From the NCBI GenBank assembly GCA_036362985.1, contig JAYGXS010000005.1:6570775-6634774 (forward strand): a DNA stretch of 64,000 nt, given 5' to 3'. Under the pieces are notes generated by a model, which saw nothing but the letters and a program-made list of their open reading frames with translations, made no database searches and had not been told where the DNA came from. The first letter of the stretch is position 1; every line of letters starts with the position of its first letter. Source of the DNA: Ligula intestinalis (taxonomy: Eukaryota > Platyhelminthes > Cestoda > Diphyllobothriidea > Diphyllobothriidae). The position numbers and the translations under genes were made by a program. This document shows positions 54,171 through 64,000 of this stretch, piece after piece.

Positions 54171-54174
54171 CGCA

Positions 54175-57100
54175 TAGTTTATTTAATTAATTACCATATA
54201 CATGTAAAGGCTTGACGAGAATTTATCGAAAACAAACGTGTTTGCCAATTTATCTTCTGAAATTTTTGATGGGAATTTTCGCAAATTTAAAAAAAAATTG
54301 CCTAAGGTTGTTCATTATTATTTCCAGGTTTTCGTGTATGCGTTGATGCCAGTTTGCGAGCAATTATAACTATTTTGCAAAATTCGGAATTTTGCCTGAC
54401 TACGAGCGGTTATCAGTTACCGTACTGTAACCTGCACTGTCACCGTATTTTATTATACTATTGGTTGATATCCACTTTCGGCTGAATTCGGAAAGTTAAC
54501 GGATATCCCCTATATCTAACTCCACTGACAGAAAATTCGATACGATTTCTGACTTGGCAGGTCTTTCGAATTCAGACATTATGGTTAGGGCTTTATGTTT
54601 GCTCTTAAAGTTTGCTCTTAAAGTTTGCCTTCCTCTATTCCTGACTGCACTTAATGAATTATCCTCTCTGTAAACCTTTGTTCCAATCCCTTCTAAATTT
54701 AACTTTCATTCAAAGAAAGTGACGACGCGGCATTGTTTTATCAACTGTTTTTGCCAAGTTAATCATGTTCTTCTAGTATCCGGGTATTTATTCCTTCTAC
54801 ACATTATCAGTGAGCCAAATTCGATACTTTAAGGAAGGACTGTGATGCGACATCCTAGATTATTGGAGTTAGGACCCGTGCTCTCTGTTAACCTGAAGAA
54901 AACAACGGTGGTTGGTATCATGCACTCTTAAATCTAAGTTCACGAACTGGAGCTTCTTATATCGAGTTACACTTGCTCGTTTTCAACATGGTTTTGACGG
55001 TAATATCATGTCAACTGGCAACTCGAACTTCCTATATTAAGTTGGAGCATCTAATATACTGGCATTGCTGAACAGAGAATGGTTTGTTTCTTAAGTGAAA
55101 CAAACAAAACAACTATAAACAAACGACCACCTCGGGAAAGAGTAGCAGGGGTTCAACCACTTGATCGTTCAGGACAAAATATAGGAAAACCAGAGGGAAA
55201 TGATGGCGTCACATCTGCTTCAACTGCGACAAAATGTTCCTCTTCAATCACAAACGATCTCGACAGACGTCTTCTTCTTTACCCTTCATTTTTGTTTTTA
55301 TATTTTTATACTAGCCGCTCCAAAGCAGAGCGGAACGAGTGCTTTCCATTAGCGATCGCTAAACGTCCATTCATGAGAGTTTTGGAACGTATATACGACA
55401 AACTGTGATATTATTATTTGGTTGGAGGTATTCTTCATGCCTTTGTCCGAGTCCTTCGTATTGAAGCTGGTTTCGAGGAACCACCTCCATAGGAGTTATT
55501 TCATAGTCCCCTACATAGTATTGGTATGGAGGATATGTTTGGAGACATGTTGACGCTGAAGCCATTTTTATGAGCCATTTTCTGTAACATTAACTTCTCT
55601 ATGACTGGCAAAGGCATGCAAAGACCACGGAATCTGAAAGCATGACCACACTGGACCAATCTCTTTGCGGACAAATGATCACAAAAATTACAAATCATTC
55701 TTTTATAAGATGTTGTCTAAAACACTCACGTTAACGCAAACGTTTGTTGATCTAGCAATTTTTAAGTGACGTTTTCTTTTTGTAAGACGTTTCACGATTT
55801 CATGCTAACTAGTGCTTAGTAATTGTCTGAGCTGTACCAAGGAGGCCTGTGTGTCCGTTTCTCAGAAATGCACAGATTAAATTGATTTTCATGCATTCGT
55901 GTTGTTGAAGGATTTTATTTCATTTCTTTTTGATATTGGTCACCCTATGGACCCAAGATCGTTCTTTCAAGTACTTTTTGGGCATATTTTGCTACCTTGA
56001 GGTGGCCTACATATACGGTGGGTGGAACCCAACTGATGTCAACACTTTGACCACGTGAAAAAAGGTGTTCTTTTGACAAACAATATATACGATTTCTTAT
56101 TTGCAAAATACTTTTGACTTTATTTGCGCGTAAGATCTTACAAAATTAAAATACTTATGCATGCCTTAGTCAAGAAATAATCAGATACCCGTAAAATATT
56201 TAATTTCTGGGACAACATAATAAAGAAAGTTTCCACATAAATTTCAGAAAATATGCCCGGTCGATTGTCATCTGGTACTCTTTGAGTGGTTATAAAGGGG
56301 TGCTGTACACGTTAACTGGGTTTTCAGTTTCACTTAAGTAAGCTTAATGACAGTTTTGGGGTCGCATTTATGGAGGGTAAATACATGTATTGCCTATAGA
56401 CATCATGCGTAACTTACTTGTCGAACTTAACATGGGAGAGTGGTACTCGTTTCAAGTGAAACTTAAGTATAAGAAAATTTTATCTGAACCGACCTCAATA
56501 TTTATAAAACAGGGTACTGAATGTATACTACTAGGAGTTCCGATTCAGTTGTTTTGATCCAAATCGTTTAACTTTGACGATGCTCGAATAAAACATTGTG
56601 GAATCCGTTCATACACCTTTTCTATTGCAGTTGAATAAAGAACTTCGAATACTCCAGTTAAGATGCCCAAAGTCAAAACTTTGGAAGGGTTTCACGAATA
56701 ACCATAGACATGACATTTTATGGGTTTACATTTGTAAGCGACTAAAAGCCTGAAAATAAACCAATTAGAATTATTATGAGACAAGGAAACTAGCCACTTC
56801 TACGGATCAATTACATTTTAATTTAAGAAATAATAAAAATCTCTGTACCTTTATACGAGCTTGCGTATTTGGAAGATTTTTTCTCTTTGAGTTGAATAAA
56901 GTTATCTCAATGATTGTGGCAGTTGTAAATTTATGTTGTGATGTCTCTGAAACTGACTACTGGTAAATCTCTTTAAGAAACAGCAATTATGGTTACGTCA
57001 AGTAACTATTGCAGGTATTTTAATCAAACAGATGAATTGATGTGAGCTCTGGGAAGGAGAAAACATTCCTTCTTGAGTAACATCTTACAAATTAGCGGCC

Positions 57101-58465
57101 ACCTGGGACATTCCTGTTCCACTGTTTGTAGATTACTCCACTATTATTCAAAGCAATATTTGATTTGGGAAGTTTTCACTTACGAGCATGCATAAAAATT
57201 AATGATATAATAAGGAAGTTTTAAATCACACGACGAAGACTATACAAATACGCTAGGGCGATGTTACAATGATGATGCAAAAGTTCTTTAAAAAGGTAAG
57301 GTTTTTACATTAGCCATTGGAGCGATTAATACCGATGTCCTTTAAATGAAAACGTCCGCAGTTTGGTAGTACAAAAGGCTTTCCTACAAATCTCTCGTAA
57401 AGTTGGTACCCCTTTAAAATCTTCCCACAATGCTAAATTGGGAATGGCTATGAGACTATCATATTATCCATAAGTACACAATCTGTTCAATAAAATTTCA
57501 AAATTCTTTGGTATATATATCAACCAGATAAATAATGAAAGTTAGAACATAGGCTTATATATTTCTGTCTGCGTTACTGGAAGTTAACCAAGATTTACAG
57601 TGGTGTTTGTCATGACCGAAGCTTAAAGATTATAAGTGTTCATTGAAACAAATTGACTGTCAATAGTCAATAAGGCAGACTGCTACAGACTCCAACATAT
57701 AAGTAACCATCACGGTGTTAAGGTACAGCAAGACTGCATGAGAAAATAGCGTAACCATAGAGGTCATAGCAAATTCCGCAAAAAAATAAGCTTTTAAAGT
57801 GTCAAAATTCTTTTTTATTATATGGATGTTTAATATTTCAAGAATTGATATCCCGTTGTGGACGATTAAATTATCATTTATTGTCAAATACCAAAAAGTC
57901 GTTTCTTAAGTGTTTACTACTGATGTCCAATTGAAAACATTGAAACATTGAAATTTTATTATGGTTTTGCCGTACCTACGAGCCGGCGCTGTAAGTATTT
58001 CTAGGTAATTTGTGTTATCTGATATATTAAAACAAAATAAATGAATGAGTATTTGTAGTTTTCAGGTTTAAACTTAAGAGTCCTGGACAGACATTATACA
58101 ATCTATAGATAATATGCTAAGCTCCAGCTGTCTCCTTATAAAGTCTTTTTAATTAATGTGACGCAAGTTAAAAATTAAAAGTGCCCATTAGCCGCCCCAG
58201 TGTCCCATTTACCGGTTACTGATTAACAGTCGACGTCTTTTATTTCCAGGCTAGCCAGCAAGCCCACTCTTAACGCATGAATACCTCTCCATTTTGAACT
58301 GAGGCAAAATAAAGATATATTTACGTCTACCTATTTACTCACTTGCTCTCACAATATTGGAGATGGCGTTTAGCGTCGCTTGTCACCGTGGACCTTCGTG
58401 ATCATACATCCCCGAATCAGTCCTTAGACAAACTACTCAAATTTTCTGACGATATCACGAATAAT
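54175..58465. other. Long AT-rich stretch without recognised genes
   Basis: More than 4 kb. Two short minus-strand frames at 55371-55698 (one with CNFCDHLSAKRLVQCGHAF, vaguely zinc-finger-like, the other with PPYQYYVGDYEITPMEVVPR) are the only protein-like text. I cannot support a gene. Confidence 0.4.
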
Positions 58466-58602
58466 TTAGGACAGTTTATGCAACACACTACTGTTTATGC
58501 TACCCTGAATGGACTCTTTGTTCTCACACTCAAACAAAGTACCAACTAACGGTAACTTGTCCAGTTTATCTAAAAAAATTCTCGCCCGTATCCCACTGAC
58601 AT
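58466..58602 (-). CDS. Possible terminal exon, unknown protein
   Basis: After the acceptor TTGTTTTTTACTGACAG the minus strand is open for 45 codons in the frame DVSGIRARIFLDKLDKLPLV, then GTLFECENKESIQGS, ending with TAA at 58466-58468. It needs a phase 1 donor upstream; none was found, and the candidate exon at 60246-60466 ends in phase 2, so a middle exon would be required. Function unknown; may be chance. Confidence 0.2.
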
Positions 58603-59110
58603 CTGTCAGTAAAAAACAAACGGAGTTTTTTAGATGACTAAGCATGTATTTAAATAACATTCAGGATGCCGCTCATCACACCAGTTTGCCAGCGATTAAA
58701 GTTATTTTGTAAGATTTGCAAATCCTGCGGCTCTGCGACTGAAATTCATGATTTCAGATCATCAGAAAATAATGTTTTTTACAGATGGGGGAATCATGGC
58801 AGGCATTCACATATATTAGAAGCGAAATTTGACACAGAGCGCTCCTCTTCGGAACCACATCATGAACGATTTTTCATTCTCATTTGGCATCCCCAATATA
58901 CTGACGTTTGTCTGTGCTAAAGTCGGCTAACCATTTGAACAGGTTGTCACTTAAACCCAGTAAATTCAGCTTATATATTGGCTGTGTAAGTGAAACACTA
59001 CAAAGTGATTTTCTGCATGCAATATATTTTGTATATTTTATATTTCCAGGGGTTTCAGGCAGGGAATGCCTTTGAGGACCTTCTTATTTTAAAGTAACCA
59101 TATCATTGTT
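58603..59110. other. Unassigned DNA
   Basis: Open frame at 58666-58920 (+) has no recognisable domain. Nothing called. Confidence 0.35.
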
Positions 59111-59114
59111 ACAG

Positions 59115-59234
59115 TCATATGAAGTTGTAGAAACATCTGGTAAGAAACCGCACATTCGAGTGAATTGGCGCGTAACATTGTGAAACAGTAAGTAAACAGA
59201 CTAGAGACAGCAGGCTTGTGATGGTCAGCCACAT
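59115..59234 (-). CDS. Possible small secreted peptide or first exon
   Basis: The minus strand encodes 39 residues beginning MWLTITSLLSLVCLLTVSQC, a textbook signal peptide (short N-terminus, leucine-rich core, likely cut after SQC or CYA), then YAPIHSNVRFLTRCFYNFI. It abuts the solo LTR. So short an ORF can arise by chance. Confidence 0.2.
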   Translation of the reverse strand: MWLTITSLLSLVCLLTVSQCYAPIHSNVRFLTRCFYNFI

Positions 59235-59740
59235 TGTCTGTTTCTCCTTCCTTCTGCAATGCCCGAGACCCCAAAGTCATTTATCTTTACACGCGCCTGT
59301 TCCGCTTGATGACATGAAGGCCACTTGACCGACTTCCACTCGTAGATATACGTACGCACACACGCACGCACACGCGTGCCCGAGTAGTCACGACTCCCTA
59401 AGAACCACTTCACATACAACCCCTTTGGTCAACCCAGCAGGGGGCCTTTGCAGGCAACAACCGCTCGGGCAACTTGCGGCACACCAATAGCAAACCACTT
59501 AACCTCGCTTCTCAGTCATGTAAAAGCAACTGTCATCACCCCATACAACACACGGTTAACGAGCTCAGGACTGGCTGGATGCATTCAGGACCAGCCCTGG
59601 CTTCGCCAGTGTCCACTGCCAACTGAGACAGCAATTCGGGGTCCTGTATACATAAACCCCTCATTCTGGTGACTGTTGCGTTTTCCCTCCAACGTGGGAT
59701 TCGACCTGATGATTGTAGTGATCTTGGCACAACCCCTACA
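59235..59740 (+). repeat. Solo LTR of the CsRn1-like element
   Basis: Matches 38060-38553 and ends in CCCCTACA at 59733-59740, but no primer-binding site follows, so it is a solo LTR left by recombination or a 3' LTR whose body is lost. The left boundary is uncertain. Confidence 0.7.
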
Positions 59741-60245
59741 GGCTTTCAAAGCTCTTTCAGTGCAGGGAATTCAGCTGCCCTGTAAATTCGTTCAGAACCT
59801 TGGCGGATATGTCATCCGAACCCAAAGAATTCGTGAGCTGTATATGTCGCAGAGTTTTTATTCTTTTTTAAACTCAGTGAGCTACTAATAAATGAATATT
59901 TCAAGGGTATATCAACTTGCCGTTATAGATACGCATCGAAAAGCAGCTCATTCATATACATAAAGCTACATAAATTTGATAGGTGTTTCTTATCTCAGTC
60001 ATCAAATAACTAGTTCCATGGTTAAATGTTAGACACAAACTGGTGGCTTGATGGCGTTTTGCATTTGCACTTAATCAATAAACGCATTCGTCATTGTCGG
60101 TATTCCTTTGACAATTTCTGATTAAAATGTTGATTGCTATATTCTCAGAATTTCCCAGCACCGATTACTGTAGTTGGTATCTAGCATATCTCCTCCACAG
60201 TTTTCTTTTATTCATGAAATTCTTGATATTTACGGTGTCACTTAC
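59741..60245. other. AT-rich unassigned DNA
   Basis: No gene recognised; if 60246-60466 is a first exon, this is the start of its intron. Confidence 0.35.
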
Positions 60246-60466
60246 TTGAGTTGAGCGACGCACGATTTCATTTGAAGTGAGCAACAGCTCTTTAAAAAGT
60301 ACTGAATCAAGTTTCCAAGGAAGAAAATAGCAGCCTCCGCGTCACGCACTTGTGCAGAAATCCAGTCTATTTCATTTATTACTTCTTTTAATTTGTATAA
60401 TCCGCCTTTCCATGAGTTTTCTCCTTCACTGCTGAACTTTTCGGTAGTCCCAAACCAGAACGCCAT
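60246..60466 (-). CDS. Possible first coding exon, unknown protein
   Basis: ATG at 60466 opens 73 codons: MAFWFGTTEKFSSEGENSWK, then YKLKEVINEIDWISAQVRDA and IFFLGNLIQYFLKSC, ending CTCAA|GTAAGT, a consensus donor in phase 2. Composition is protein-like and the donor is strong. No family recognised. It follows a broken LINE fragment (60530-60735), so a chance frame cannot be excluded. Confidence 0.35.
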
Positions 60467-60529
60467 ATTCACTTCGACCACACAGCCAGGTAATTATGCC
60501 TTTAACATAGTTTTTGTACGTCACCAGCA

Positions 60530-60735
60530 GAGTTACTGGCTTTCCGAATGTTTATTTCATCTGGAAACACGATGCTATCACAGTCCACATTCTCAGTGCA
60601 GTAATTTATATAAAGGAGGAACAGAAGAGGGTCTAAGACTGATCCCTGTGGAACACCACTTTCTACTGGTACCCCATCAGATTCTGTACTACCAACAATT
60701 ACAAATTGCAGCCAGCGCGACAGGAAACTTTTGAT
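60530..60735 (-). mobile_element. CR1-like LINE, reverse transcriptase motif B fragment
   Basis: The minus strand reads VESGVPQGSVLDPLLFLLYI and, where FADD should follow, IVFPDEINI. The catalytic aspartates are therefore lost. Only this short piece of the polymerase is left. Confidence 0.8.
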
Positions 60736-60879
60736 TTACTTGCAAACCTTTCTGTGGCTAACATGCTGCCATACTTTATGTAAGAGCCGCAGATAAGATA
60801 ACGTTCTCCCTTCCCCTGTGGGTAAATAAAATAGATAATCCACAAAAATATCCGACTTCTCCGACCCAAAATCGGCGAA

Positions 60880-61690
60880 ACTCCGCTTTTTTCCACGAAC
60901 GCACAGGTTTTGTTTCAGAAGTTGATGAGCTTAAAGTATGTGTGACCGATCTACAGCCGGGTATCATTTCCATTGCAGAGACCTGGTTGCAGGCTGACGT
61001 AAGGATGCCGAAATCGCACCCGGTGATTACCAACTTTTACGTCGGGACCGGCTGCATAAATAAATAAATTGTATGTTAAAGGCCCAAGAGGCCCTTTCAT
61101 CAAATAACAGAGGAGGAGGAGAAATAGCAGTCAAGAGGGCCTTCATTATATGAGAGCGTAAAATAAGTTGCTTCTATGATTGCGAATCACTATTGCTAAA
61201 ATCGAAGACGCATAGTGCACCCACGTTACATCTCATGAATATTTCAACACCGATAAATCTATCTTCAGAGGTTGACGAGGCTATATTTGGCTTGATAAAG
61301 AACTGGCCAAAAACGAAAATGCACGGATCCCTAGAGATTTTAACGCATCGCTGATCGACTGGGACGAGTTACCAGTAAAAGGTTTGCACGATTTCTATAG
61401 CTCTCTACTACAAAAAATAGTAGTAGATCCTTTTTCGTTCAAAATGTTGCATTTCCAGAAAGAATCAAAGAGGAGCAAACTGCGAACTGCTTAGACTTCG
61501 TGCTTTTGAAAGACCCAATTGATGCAAATGAACTATGGTCAATCGCAATACTTGGCGAGAGCGACCATGTCATGCTTCTGTGGGCATAGGGTTCAAAAAC
61601 CAAGCAGCGAAATCGAATATAAGGGGGGGGGGGGCTCCTGACCACCAAGTGACTCAAACCACACAACCGAAAACAGTAATTGCACAATAA
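60880..61690 (+). mobile_element. CR1-like LINE, endonuclease domain remnant
   Basis: The plus strand reads VDELKVCVTDLQPGIISIAE TWLQ in pieces (the AETW motif of apurinic endonucleases), then, shifted, DAEIAPGDYQLLRRDRLHK, then at 61330 RDFNASLIDWDE (the GDFN motif with G changed to R) and at 61495 LDFVLLKDPIDAN with GESDHVMLLWA (the SDH motif). A 55-base insertion rich in ATAAATAAAT splits it near 61060. Several frame breaks; inactive. Confidence 0.85.
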
Positions 61691-61804
61691 TAGGAGGCCT
61701 ATAATATCCAGGTGAGAATAGCTGAACCTTGCGTTGGCACTTGGGGAGCTGCTATTGTATATTACTCGGTTGACAGCTACGACACGCTTGTGTCCAAGCG
61801 TTTA

Positions 61805-64000
61805 AGTTCTTCAGTCAGTCAGTCAGTATATTTGAAGGAAAAAAAAGGCTTGCGCCTTTGAACTCCCTATTTGTCACATCAAAATCTCAAGAAATTTCAA
61901 GTCAGGAAAATATGGATAGTCAAATGGTGCAATGGTTTTTCAAGGTTAATTTTTCACATAGTTCACGTTGTGTTGTAGCATGTATATACCAAGTCGGTGT
62001 TTGAATATCTCCACAGATTGGGACATAGCAATTGCCTCGGGAAGGTTATTCCACGGGTCCACGTCACGATTAGAGAAAACATTCTTCCGTACATCCAATT
62101 TTCCTTGGGGCACGTACAGGTTGAAGGGATCCCCCCGGAGATTATTTGTAGTGGCGAGTTGGAAGAAGTCGTCACACATGAGAGCGCAGTCAAAGCCATG
62201 CGCGATACGGAAGGTTTGTATCAAATCTCCGCGTAACTGCCTATAACTCAAAGGATAGAGATTAAGGTTATTTAGGCGGATCTCATATGGTAGTGAACCT
62301 TGGCCTCTTACTAATTTTGTTGCTCGCCGATGCACCCTCTCAAGTACGTTATACTCCTGCCGCATCCACGGTCTCCAGACTTTAATCGCGTATTCAAGAT
62401 GTGGCCTTATGAAGGTACCGAAGATTTTCGAGAAACAGTCTTCATAAAAAACCGTGAATGCCTGCTTGATGGCGTACAACATTGAAGTTGCAGTTTTAGC
62501 CACCTTACAACATTGTGTAGAAGGTTTGAGATTGTCTGTCATCCAGATGCTGAGATCCTTATGTATTTCTGTTTCTTGCAGAAGGATTCCGTTCGGATGG
62601 TAGGGTCGCGCATAAGGCACCGCATTTCGAGTTCCCAGGCGCAGCAGAGTGCATTTGTTAGAATTGAAGGACAGCAGCCATCTATGCGACCAATCGTTTA
62701 ATCGACAAAGATTTTCCTGGAAGTTATCTTCGTCGGCAGCACACCTGATGACCCTTCATATTTTTACATCATCTGCAAAGATGCACACTCGCAGTCCAAT
62801 TCCTGTACACAATCCTTAACGAACAAGAGAAAGAGGGTGGGTCCGAGTACTGAACCTTGAGGTACTCCACTCTCGATGACTGTCGGCCTTGATTGTTGTC
62901 GTCCTACACACACCGTTTGGGAACGACCAGATAGGAAATTCTCAATCCACGTAAGAAGTCTGCCTCCGATACCCATCAGTCTCAACTTTATGCAGGAGAT
63001 GTTGGTGTGGAACACTGTCAAAGGTCTTCCGGAAATCAATGTAGGCTGCATGTACAGTGTCTTTTGCATCAATTGCCCTTGTCCAGCTTTGCATCGTATG
63101 AAGCAAGTTTGTTACGCATGACCTTCCCCTACGGAATCCAAATTGCGCATTCGACAATATATTGTGAGTTTCACAATATATCAGCAATTGCTTCTTGATG
63201 ATCTTCTCCATTACTTTGCAGCATATGGAGGTCAGACTCACGGGTCTGTAGTTATTCGCAGATGCACGACCACCACTTTTGTGAAGCGGTGTAATATGCG
63301 CTAGTTTCCAGTCCGGAGGAAGTATTCCAGTATCAAACGATTTCTGGCACACTAGTGAAAGGGGTTTAGCTAGCTCTCTAGCAAGTTCCTGGAGCAATTC
63401 CGCAGGAATTTCATCTGGACCCGGAGATTTACATTCCTTCAAGTTTTTTAGTTCTTGAAAAATCGTCTATTCTTCAAATATTTGGTGCTTCCACGACCTC
63501 GTCAACAGTTGCGACGAAGGGAGGTTCTATGGTGAAGACAGACTGAAAGAACTCAGCAAAATGTTCTCCTTTGTTTTTACAGTCGGAGATTTCGTGATCA
63601 TCATCAGTTTGCATAACAGGAATCGGGTTGCTGTTAGGTGTGCTGTTCCGTAAATAACTGCATAGCAACTTTGGATTATTGACAGCTCGACGTAGTAGAT
63701 CGCTCTCAAAGTCCCGTCGTGCTTTGAAAACCATTTTTTACCTTGTTCCGCTGGATTTTGTACTGTTTAAAATCTCCGTTGCGGCTTGTGCTGCAAAACT
63801 TCTTCCAAAACTTTCTTTTTTATTGATCTCTCTTTTGACAGCTCTATTCAGCCATAGAGGTCGGTTAGATACCTTGGGCACTGAAAGTGGACAATGACTG
63901 CGCATTAGCTGCAACAACCACTCCTTAAATGTATTCCAGTCCTCAGTGACATCCCCAGAGAAAAGAAGACCCCAGTCTATTTGTGATGCCTCTACTCTCA
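61805..64000 (-). mobile_element. CR1-like LINE, reverse transcriptase (cut by the right edge)
   Basis: Read from 64000 down: linker (63474-63897), RT with KSPGPDEIPAELLQELA, NNYRPVSLTSICCKVMEKII, NAQFGFRRGRSCVTNLL, YIDFRKTFDSVPHQHLL and SGVPQGSVLGPTLFLLFV. The FADD box (62768-62779) is present but one frame off. The thumb and C-terminus follow at 61946-62620 (FIRPHLEYAIKVWRPW, RVHRRATKLVRGQGSLPYE). The 3' UTR ends near 61805 in a repeat of ACTG. The best preserved LINE here, with at least three frame breaks; its endonuclease would lie beyond the edge. Confidence 0.92.
61811..61828. repeat. CAGT microsatellite at a LINE 3' end
   Basis: Four CAGT units on the plus strand (ACTG on the element strand) terminate the CR1-like 3' UTR. 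Confidence 0.85.

Noticed and set aside
55371..55698. Zinc-finger-like minus-strand frames
   Set aside because: CNFC...QCGH resembles the start of a RING finger, but the second half of the ligand pattern is missing and the frames do not join.

Overview
The window looks like eukaryotic nuclear DNA from a parasitic flatworm (Platyhelminthes, tapeworm or fluke; I cannot choose between them). The reasons are AT-rich sequence, one protein gene spread over 36 kb whose introns go from a 34-nt micro-intron at the 5' end to 9-14 kb introns downstream, and a dense load of CR1-like and RTE-like LINEs, Penelope-like elements (PLEs), a CsRn1-like LTR with a tRNA-Trp-type primer site, and small tRNA-derived repeats carrying hammerhead ribozymes. 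There are no operons, rRNA genes, CRISPR arrays or bacterial signals.

One complete gene is well supported: a DNAJB13 (radial spoke protein 16) orthologue on the minus strand, 52145 down to 16054. It has six coding exons that join in frame to 321 codons plus stop, counted from the splice sites. Its J domain has HPQ where ordinary J proteins have HPD, as expected for this axonemal family. A pyrimidine-rich 3' splice acceptor lies 27 nt upstream of the ATG, so a 5' UTR intron or spliced-leader trans-splicing is likely. Three weaker coding candidates are at 60246-60466 (-), 45045-45365 (+) and 20000-20585 (-).

Layout. 1-16 kb (downstream of the gene): PLE fragments, an RTE remnant, small tRNA-derived repeats and AT-rich DNA. 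16-27 kb (last intron): five PLE insertions, a small-repeat dimer and long foldback elements. 27-41 kb (intron 4): a PLE fragment, tRNA-like repeats, two foldback elements (one split by a dimeric ribozyme repeat), a CR1-like reverse transcriptase and an LTR. 41-50 kb (intron 3): a second small-repeat dimer, more PLEs, a foldback element and a possible coding relic. 52-64 kb (upstream of the gene): LINE 3' ends, a PLE fragment, a long AT-rich stretch, a solo LTR, a possible first exon, and two CR1-like pieces, the last running off the right edge.

The most interesting layer is RNA. PLE tails and two families of small tRNA-derived repeats carry a type I hammerhead core (CUGANGA, helix II, GAAA, a palindromic helix III and a NUH site). 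Helices I and II keep pairing while their sequence changes between families. The small repeats occur as tandem dimers whose ribozymes are spaced exactly one monomer apart (302, 326 and 271 nt), as expected for retrozyme-type elements that make circular RNAs. PLEs are often flanked by an inverted copy of their own ribozyme-bearing tail. Most small-repeat ribozymes inside the gene point in the direction of DNAJB13 transcription. All positions for repeats are approximate unless splice sites or motifs fix them.
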